Shown piece by piece: positions 58,831 through 64,000 of a stretch of 64,000 nt of DNA. The notes under the pieces are model-generated. The model worked only from the letters and a program-made list of their open reading frames with translations, had not been told where the DNA came from and did no database searches. Position 1 is the stretch's first letter. Every line of letters begins with the position of its first letter. Source of the DNA: Saccharomycopsis fibuligera x Saccharomycopsis cf. fibuligera (taxonomy: Eukaryota > Ascomycota > Saccharomycetes > Ascoideales > Saccharomycopsidaceae); assembly GCA_001936135.1 (NCBI GenBank), contig CP012814.1:1054001-1118000 (forward strand), written 5' to 3'. Made by a program: the position numbers and the translations under genes.

Positions 58831-59904
58831 TGTAATCTATGCTATGCTAAAAAAGAGAATGATGATTATAATGCTATAATATATGTTAAAGCAATAAGAT
58901 AGATATAAAGCGGTTCAAGGTAAATAGTGAAAAGACCAAGGCTGGAACGATACAAAGAAGAAAAAAAGAGTCGATGGGTGCTGGGTGCTTGCAAATTACG
59001 AAAAAAAAAAAATAAAATTTTTTTTTCTTTTTTTGCAAAGCACGGAAAAAAAAAAAAAGCGAAAGAGTCGATTATTCCGAGCTGAGTCAGCAGCGTTAGT
59101 TAAACAGTGGAGATAGCTGGGGGAGGCGGCTATCTTGATATTGGCTACAATTGCAGAGGCTTAGTGATCCTATATGCAATTGAGTTCAGCCTGTTTTATT
59201 TATTGCAGCCACCAAATGCTATACTGGTAGAATTTGAAGCGTCCAATATTGTTCACTTCTTTTTTATCAGCTCCTTAGAGCAGACAGCTGCGGACTCAAA
59301 CGTTATATTTGATAACCAAGCGCTGGGAGAAAAAGGAAAACAAGACACATGTCCCAAGAAACCCCAAAAAGTTGAAGAACTGTAATCAATTGAGTTAGTA
59401 AAGACGTCTTGGGTGTTAAAAAAAGTGGCAGTCGTATCTCACAAGCATAAACGCCAGAAACTCGGCGCTTAGCGTCAAGCAATAATACCACATACGGCTC
59501 TTCTGGAGTAGACTCTTTCCTCCTCCTCAGTTCTGAATGATGAGAATATCTTTCTGATGTTAGGAAACTTCATGGGAGCATCCGACTATTGGCAGTTTGT
59601 GATGATATCTGGTGTTTCTTTGCTGTTGGCGGTGCTGCTGGCAGTGCTGCTGGCGAGGATATAAATATATTGAATTGGCGCCAATGAGTTCTCGATGCGC
59701 AGTATCCTCTTCGCTTCTTTGAAAGTAACGAGATCTTGACTTCGGGTCATGTGCACTGAGCGCCCGCGCTCTCAACCATATCAAGAAACACCAAAAGCAC
59801 CAAAGACATCAAAAAAAATTTCACTCAAAATACCGCCTAACTAGGAGATTATTGGTATATCTGACAGCATCACCACTCACAAATACGCACACCAACCATA
59901 CAAT
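58831..59904. promoter_or_regulatory. Divergent promoter, mitoferrin / uL14m
   Basis: 1.07 kb shared by two mitochondrial genes, with several A10-A13 runs near the mitoferrin side (58998-59056). A frame at 59107-59385 lacks an ATG start and homology. No other gene. Confidence 0.45.
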
Positions 59905-60303
59905 ATGATCTACTTGAAATCTATGCTCAAAGTCATCGACAACTCCGGCGCTCAGCTAGCCGAGTGTATCAAGGTGCTTCGTAAAGCACCAACCAACAAT
60001 GCCCAACTTGGCGACAAAGTGGTGGTGGTGATTCAAAAGGCCAAACCAATAACCTCATCTATTACTGGGGCTTCATCATCTAACAGAGTGAAAAGAGGTG
60101 ACATTGTTCATGCTGTTGTGGTTAGACAGAAACAAAATTTTAAACGCAATGATGGCAGTTTCATCAAATTCGAAGACAACGCTTGTGTGTTGATCAACAA
60201 GAATAACAATGATCCTATTGGTACGAGAATATCTGGAGTGGTTGCCAAAGAAGTTAAAAATAGCTTTGCCAAAATTGCAACGTTGGCTCCAAAAGTTATC
60301 TAA
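59905..60303 (+). CDS. MRPL38: Mitochondrial large-subunit ribosomal protein uL14m
   Basis: 132 residues, the bacterial L14 fold with little extension: [20 protein letters not shown], then [40 protein letters not shown] and [15 protein letters not shown], as in L14 proteins from bacteria to mitochondria. It differs from cytosolic uL14 (Rpl23), which has a different N-terminus and is longer. S. cerevisiae Mrpl38 is 138 residues. It lies at the 23S-like rRNA/small-subunit interface. The start is fixed by homology. Confidence 0.93.
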   Translation: MIYLKSMLKVIDNSGAQLAECIKVLRKAPTNNAQLGDKVVVVIQKAKPITSSITGASSSNRVKRGDIVHAVVVRQKQNFKRNDGSFIKFEDNACVLINKNNNDPIGTRISGVVAKEVKNSFAKIATLAPKVI

Positions 60304-61189
60304 GGATTCAAGAAAGTTAAAGTATTAAACCTCTTAAAAAATTTCTAGAGATCTTTGTTAAAATAGGTACGTTATCGATGGATAATGATTCAACCGTCTG
60401 TAACACATTTCATTATAGCAGACAGATATGAAGTTTCTGCAAACTGTTTCCGCTAAAAAAATTCAATACTTACACTTCCGCATATTAACGCTTATCAATT
60501 TTTTGTTTTGTATGATACATTTTAACATGGCTGGTGCCTGTTACTCTTTCCCTATTTGTCCGTGGTGTTCTCCTTTTTCATTTCTTGTATATATCATGAC
60601 TCAATACAACCTAATGTCATTATTTGGTTTATGCTGGCAGATGATTCTGCGTTGTAGCTTATTTAAACATGTAAAGCTACGGTTTTCAGCAGATATAAAG
60701 CTCAGCGAACATCTATATTCGTAAGTCTTTATTCATATCGAATGATTGCTGAGGTGGATGCAATATAATTCAAAAACTATTAATAACTCAAATATGAAAA
60801 CAAACGTGTTTAATGATATGATAAACTAAATACAAGATGACAAAAAAAATACAGAAAAGTGAGAAAGACATTTTCATATCAGCATGACACGAAAACCATA
60901 CTGTTAAAGAAAAAAAGAAATCATCCCCCGCACATTAAAAAAATAAGACAAGCACACTCCCGAGCGATGCAAAATTGAGACCACATAAATCAAAAGAATA
61001 TTATCTTTTAACATTTTACATCACTGTGTGTAATCAAATGCCAAGCAGCCTTTTCATTTCGTAATAATGATAGTGCATAAAAATCTATTGTGTTCAAGCT
61101 TGACATATACATTGGCCTATCTTTCAAAAATAACACAACATACATTAACCCTGAAAATTCCTCAACTTTGCTGAACTAAATAACCAAAT
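60304..61189. other. Convergent intergenic region
   Basis: Between the uL14m and MRP49 stops. A 98-codon ATG frame at 60428-60724 has no recognisable domain and mixed composition; I do not call it. Confidence 0.4.
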
Positions 61190-61772
61190 CTAATACTCGT
61201 TGTTGTTGAATTTGACAAGTTCGGCCTCAGGCACCTTTTCGGCCTTTGAGATCTTTATTAATTCACTTAGTATCTCATCAGAATGTTTATTTTTGCAATC
61301 GAGTTCAACTTTCTTGGCATCAGCTAGATTTTCGTTAGTAAAACCATACTCAAAAGGCTATAGTCCATAAACTTGGAACAGTATCAGAACATGAATATGA
61401 TAAAGACACTTCCGTTTCTCTGTAAAAAGACAACATACCATATTGCAATACTATTTTCGATGGGCATTTTTCCACTAATTCTCTATCTGTTTCCAACTGC
61501 AAAGCCTTTTCTTTATCTTTGACTCCCTCACTAAGGCTGATTCTTTTGACAGAAAACTGCAACTCTTCATTATAGAATTTCAAAGTAGGTAAATATGTTT
61601 GCCAAAATTTTCTCAACCCCATGTGGCCGCCATAGTTTTTCTTTTTGAAGATTAATTCAACTTTAGCCAACTGAGGAGAAAACTTCACTGCTGCTGATCT
61701 GTTGCTTGGGAAGGATATTTGGTTTATGAGTGCAAATTGCTTAGCTAATCTAGTCTTTGGAACGGCGCTCAT
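61190..61772 (-). CDS. MRP49: Mitochondrial ribosomal protein Mrp49 (mL61), two exons
   Basis: Exon 1 is 61772-61439 and exon 2 is 61323-61190, separated by a 115-nt intron (61438-61324). The intron starts GTATGT, contains the branch sequence TACTAAC and ends CTAG. Splicing joins TAT-G to CTGATGCC and gives a 155-residue protein, whereas reading through stops at 61350 after an unrelated tail. The N-terminal part (KVELIFKKKNYGGHMGLRKFWQ, LPTLKFYNEEL) is the L51/S25/CI-B8 thioredoxin-like fold of Mrp49. The spliced end ADAKKVELDCKNKHSDEIL is the expected last strand and helix of that fold, supporting the intron. It is a component of the mitoribosomal large subunit. It is divergent from PFD1, which also has a small intron. 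Confidence 0.85.
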
Positions 61773-62107
61773 TATTGTGATGCTATAGTGTTTATATTGT
61801 TACTTTGATGGAACGTTTCAATAACCTTTTTGCAATTACTCAATGTTGAAATGTCTGGTGCCATACGTCTCGGCATATTTTTTCACTGTTACTATGTTTA
61901 AATTTTTTTTTCTTTCCTTAACGATCAAAAATATTGATCACGTGCATACGGTATTTTTTTTCATCTTCGACATTGAAGCTGATATTTGTATGTTATTATT
62001 GCCTTTGGAGCCATTTGGCGTTTGGATTTACTGAGGGACTCATTTGCTCTTCTTGCTAACTAAATCAAGCCAATTTGCCCCCATCAAGTACAATCACCCT
62101 CATCAAT
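61773..62107. promoter_or_regulatory. Bidirectional promoter, MRP49 / PFD1
   Basis: 335 bp shared by two divergent small genes. No strong TATA box is seen on either side. Confidence 0.5.
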
Positions 62108-62583
62108 ATGTCAGTCAATCCACAAGCTCTACAAAAGGTATGTTTCAGTGTACACTATCCTTTAAGATTACACGCTGCACCTCCAACATTTTACTAACCC
62201 TGTTTTACTAGCTCCTTTCGGAGATGGACATCTCGCTCCGCAAAAACCAGGCAGAATACCAAATGGTCAATGTGCAACTTCAGCGCCGCAATAATAACCT
62301 TAAGCTCAATGATCTTACGTTAGAAGAACTTCAAGATGGTGGTAATAGTAATAATAAAGACTCTTCTCAAAGCAATTCTCAAGTGCTGCTGAAACATGTA
62401 TGGAAGGGCATAGGGAAGGCATTTTTGCAAGTAGAAACCAGTGATTATGTTAAAGAAATTGAAAGTGAAAACAAGGAAATCAAGGATGAGATTAAGGCTT
62501 TAGAAATCAAGAAGAATTATGTTGAAACCACTTTGAATAACACTGCTAGCGGTATGGACAAGCTCTTTGGCAAGAAGAACTAA
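62108..62583 (+). CDS. PFD1: Prefoldin subunit 1, two exons
   Basis: Exon 1 is 62108-62137 (MSVNPQALQK) and exon 2 is 62212-62583. The 74-nt intron starts GTATGT, has TACTAAC at 62192-62198 and ends TAG at 62211. The joined protein is 133 residues: MSVNPQALQK-LLSEMDISLRKNQAEY. It is a beta-type prefoldin subunit, with two coiled-coil helices (about 10-50 and 85-125) flanking a beta hairpin (VWKGIGKAFLQVETSDYVKE). It ends in KKNYVETTLNNTASGMDKLF, like S. cerevisiae Pfd1 (IKKNYLETTV). Prefoldin hands nascent actin and tubulin to the chaperonin. The internal ATG at 62224 alone would remove the first coil turn and is not the real start. An Asn/Ser-rich insert sits in the loop at about 55-70. Confidence 0.88.
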
Positions 62584-63237
62584 TAGCGCATTATAATGAG
62601 AATGTCAGACTGACCGGTCAATTTATTACTAATATATTAGCTAATACTGGATATATCGTAATATAATACCTAATCGCTGAGGTTTTGTAGCATTTTACCT
62701 AATCCAGGGGCGGTGTAATTGTTTATGTTAATACCAATACATAATGCACCACGGTTAGACTGCCAAGAGACAGGTGTATAAAAATACTTCTACCAGCCAA
62801 TTACAAGGGCTGTTGTTATACCTGAACAATGGTGCACTCTTTTGATTTTGTGTACCTGATCCCTTTGTTGCCTTTTTAGGCGCTTACCCGACCCAGATTC
62901 AGGGTCTCTCACGCTGCCTAAAAAATCTTTTTTTAGCCAGAATTGTTGCTATATTCTGCAATGCGCCTTCCTGATTTGGCAACATGGACAATAGAAACAA
63001 TACATGCATCGCGCTTTAGATATTGTTGTGAGAATGCTGCTATATCCACGGATGAACAAAACAGCTGTTGTGTAGCAGATGTCTATGCCTTTGGGTGTAC
63101 TTCTTCTTTTTTAATATATAAAATGTGTATTGCCTTGTACTCGGTTGTAGGTTTTTGTTTTTGGAGTGCTCGGTTTTCCTTTGGCTCTTCTGTAGGCATA
63201 CATTCGTTTATCTAGTCCTCCTCCTACCTCCCATACC
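62584..63237. promoter_or_regulatory. PFD1 3' flank / SAP promoter
   Basis: 650 bp. TATATAAA at about 63114-63121 lies some 120 bp before the protease ATG and is a good TATA box. No other gene. Confidence 0.5.
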
Positions 63238-64000
63238 ATGCAACTTTCGTTTACTTCCATTGCAGCTATTGCTGCTTCAGTTATCGCTGCCCCTGCCTTA
63301 GCTGCCCCAACTGTTGTTGCCCCATCACCATCTGCTTCCATTGCTGCTTCCGCTGATATTGCCGGCAGTATTGAAAATGCCTTTGACGCTTTCAAAAATG
63401 GTGTCAACTCCTTTGCAACCGCAACCCCAAGTTCTGGCTCTTTTGGTTCCGAAGCCAGTTCTATCAGCGAAACTTTGGCTGAACTTCTTAAATTGAAAAT
63501 TGATTTCAGCGTCCACAAATCATCATTGCTTAATCATCCTCACCATAAAGGCTCCTCAACTAGACAAAAGCTTGCTAACCAAAACAAGAACGTCTCTTTG
63601 ACTTTGGAAAATGAATACTCCATGTATGTTGCTGAAATCGAAATCGGTACACCAGGCCAAAAAGTTGAAGTTGCCGTAGACACCGGATCTAGTGATTTGT
63701 GGGTTCCAGCTGCAGGCACTCAATCTGATTACGGTACTTATAACAACTCCAAGTCTCTGACTTATCAAAAATACAAAGACGGGTTTCATGTCAGTTATGG
63801 TGATGGAACAGGTGCTCAAGGTGACTGGGCCACCGAAACAGTACAATTTGGTAATATCAAAGTGGAAAACTTGACCTTTGGCGATGCTACCCAACAAACT
63901 GCCGGTTCAGGAATTTTGGGAATTGGATTGAAGGGCAATGAAGCTAGTAAAAGAAGAGCCTACAGCAGTTCTTCCAGTGGATTCACTTATGATAACTACC
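63238..64000 (+). CDS. Secreted aspartyl protease, 3' end outside window
   Basis: Starts at the ATG 63238 and is open to the window edge (254 codons seen). Signal peptide MQLSFTSIAAIAASVIAAPALA, then an Ala/Ser-rich propeptide longer than in the paralogue at 54306, then mature sequence ENEYSMYVAEIEIGTPGQKV. The first catalytic Asp is in VDTGSSDLWVPAAGTQSDYG and the flap Tyr is in HVSYGDGTG. The second catalytic Asp lies beyond the window. The protein aligns with the 54306 gene throughout, except for an insert KRRAYSSSSS after GIGLKGNEAS. The CTG codon at 63757-63759 (N-S-K-S-x-T-Y) aligns with Ser in the paralogue (NSKSSSY), evidence for CUG-Ser decoding. Confidence 0.92.
   Translation, partial: MQLSFTSIAAIAASVIAAPALAAPTVVAPSPSASIAASADIAGSIENAFDAFKNGVNSFATATPSSGSFGSEASSISETLAELLKLKIDFSVHKSSLLNHPHHKGSSTRQKLANQNKNVSLTLENEYSMYVAEIEIGTPGQKVEVAVDTGSSDLWVPAAGTQSDYGTYNNSKSLTYQKYKDGFHVSYGDGTGAQGDWATETVQFGNIKVENLTFGDATQQTAGSGILGIGLKGNEASKRRAYSSSSSGFTYDNY

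Noticed and set aside
59107-59385. A 92-codon frame between mitoferrin and uL14m.
   Set aside because: It begins at GTG with no ATG near its start, lies in a divergent promoter and resembles no known protein.
60428-60724. A 98-codon ATG frame after the uL14m gene.
   Set aside because: Composition is biased to Phe, Leu, Ile and Cys as in random AT-rich DNA; no domain was recognised.

Overview
The window is nuclear DNA from an ascomycete budding yeast, most likely of the CUG-Ser (Candida/Debaryomyces/Scheffersomyces) clade. Protein-coding genes are mostly intron-free, intergenic DNA is AT-rich with long A/T runs, and the gene set includes ERG10, ARG3, WBP1, VPS30, CHS5, VMA7, PFD1 and FEN2. 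Secreted aspartyl proteases, SUN glucosidases and GPI-type Ser/Thr-rich wall proteins point to a Candida relative. Paralogue comparison inside the window (SAP pair, SUN pair) supports CTG being read as serine: in-frame CTG codons fall where Ser is expected, and signal peptides avoid CTG. I cannot name the species.

Layout. 0-10 kb: the 3' part of a SUN-family gene, a 5'-truncated LINE fragment with a poly(A) tail, an intron-containing tRNA-Leu(CAA), ERG10, and a triple-KH RNA-binding gene (PBP2-like) with a G18 tract in its leader. 10-21 kb: a 2-oxoglutarate/Fe(II) oxygenase, a FEN2-like permease divergent from an amidase broken by one extra G, a complete second SUN gene, and ARG3 with a perfect Gcn4 site. 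21-27 kb: two tandem PNGase-A-like genes, the second with a one-base reading-frame break. 27-38 kb: an ORF-poor 2.7 kb stretch, a large F-box gene, a mitochondrial YebC/TACO1 factor, VMA7 and CHS5. 38-46 kb: two tandem GPI-type wall proteins built on the same Thr-rich module; the first carries a CRH-like GH16 domain without its catalytic motif. 47-64 kb: WBP1, VPS30/ATG6, an ENT transporter (FUN26), a secreted aspartyl protease, mitoferrin (MRS3/4), mitoribosomal uL14m, MRP49 and PFD1 (both with a small intron), and the 5' part of a second aspartyl protease.

The striking large-scale feature is that four pairs of paralogues (SUN, PNGase A, GPI wall protein, SAP) lie within 64 kb and all eight products are predicted to enter the secretory pathway. 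CHS5 (chitin synthase export) and WBP1 (N-glycosylation) sit among them. Housekeeping genes are interspersed, so this is a region of repeated local duplication of surface genes rather than an operon-like system. I saw no CRISPR array, rRNA gene, or intact mobile element.
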